Assembly (NCBI GenBank): GCA_020629175.1
Contig: JAHDDU010000033.1
Location: forward strand, 1 to 35,329
DNA length: 35,329 nucleotides
From: Flavimaricola sp.
Lineage (GTDB): Bacteria > Pseudomonadota > Alphaproteobacteria > Rhodobacterales > Rhodobacteraceae
Direction of reading: 5' to 3'
Under the pieces are notes generated by a model that saw nothing but the letters and a program-made list of their open reading frames with translations, made no database searches and was not told where the DNA came from. Shown here piece by piece: positions 35,139 through 35,329 of this stretch. The position numbers and the translations under genes are program-made. Numbering within the stretch: the first letter of the stretch is position 1; each line of letters starts with the position of its first letter.

Positions 35139-35201
35139 AGACTACTCCTTAGCAATTTGGGCTGTGTCTATCCCAGCGGCGTTTACAGGTGAACGGCTAA
35201 A

Positions 35202-35329
35202 TTAAGCGCGGTGATACGGCCCACCGCTCAGGATTGACGCCGCGCGATACAACTGCTCGGCCAGCATCACCCGAACCAGCATATGCGGCCAGACCATCGC
35301 CCCAAAGCTGAGTGCATGATCCGCCCGCG
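35202..35329 (-). CDS. rlmH: RlmH, 23S rRNA pseudouridine-1915 N3-methyltransferase (C-terminal part)
   Basis: Only the last 42 codons are in the window; the gene runs off the right edge. The visible C-terminus reads '[20 protein letters not shown]' followed by [13 protein letters not shown] and ends GPYHRA. This matches the C-terminal knot of the SPOUT methyltransferase RlmH, which methylates pseudouridine 1915 in helix 69. The TAA stop is at 35204-35202. It precedes gpmI by 63 bases. Confidence 0.9.
   Translation of the reverse strand, partial: RADHALSFGAMVWPHMLVRVMLAEQLYRAASILSGGPYHRA

Overview
This window is a chromosomal segment of an alphaproteobacterium, most probably Rhodobacteraceae (Roseobacter group). 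The evidence is the housekeeping order ubiB-ubiE-mutM-enoyl-CoA hydratase-rpsT-dnaA-dnaN-recF-gyrB, flagellar proteins of alphaproteobacterial type, long alphaproteobacterial-type PstC/PstA, and perfect or near-perfect CtrA-type and GANTC (CcrM-type) sites in intergenic DNA. Nothing looks recently transferred: I see no insertion sequence, integrase, CRISPR array, tRNA or rRNA gene.

Layout. (1) 1-3150: end of a flagellar cluster, with a FlgN-like chaperone and a rod-binding FlgJ-domain protein on the minus strand, and fliK and flgD diverging on the plus strand; two CtrA-type boxes lie beyond flgN. (2) 3147-5432, minus: the ubiquinone genes ubiE-ubiB, convergent with flgD. (3) 5519-8226, plus: a membrane PH-like protein, mutM, an enoyl-CoA hydratase and rpsT, ended by a strong terminator. 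(4) 8281-8882: a 600-base gene-free dnaA leader with six clustered GANTC sites and no recognisable DnaA boxes. (5) 8883-16246: dnaA, dnaN, recF, a GNAT protein, a LysE-type exporter and gyrB, the replication and topology block. (6) 16396-22740: a phosphate regulon operon pstS-pstC-pstA-pstB-phoU-phoB behind a double Pho box; phoR is not present. (7) 22805-25395: an unknown 113-residue protein, dapE, a small membrane protein, an unlisted 45-residue minus-strand membrane protein and a GNAT protein. (8) 25445-30144: RNase R, then two tandem MltB-type lytic transglycosylases. (9) 30141-35329, minus: rlmH (partial), gpmI, an EnvC-like protein, a CtpA/Prc-type protease, rppH and an exported cysteine-rich protein, mostly joined by four-base ATGA overlaps.

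The genes work in groups. dnaA/dnaN/recF/gyrB run replication initiation, the sliding clamp, recombination repair and supercoiling. The pst-phoU-phoB operon is a self-contained phosphate uptake and signalling unit that probably autoregulates through PhoB. At 27.7-33.6 kb, two transglycosylases face an EnvC-like amidase activator and a CtpA-type protease, forming a peptidoglycan-remodelling neighbourhood.

I did not find a convincing new multi-gene system. The most interesting items are regulatory or small: the GANTC cluster before dnaA, CtrA boxes at the flagellar edge, two mutually exclusive hairpins between pstS and pstC, an overlooked 45-residue membrane protein, and tandem in-frame transglycosylases separated only by one stop codon.
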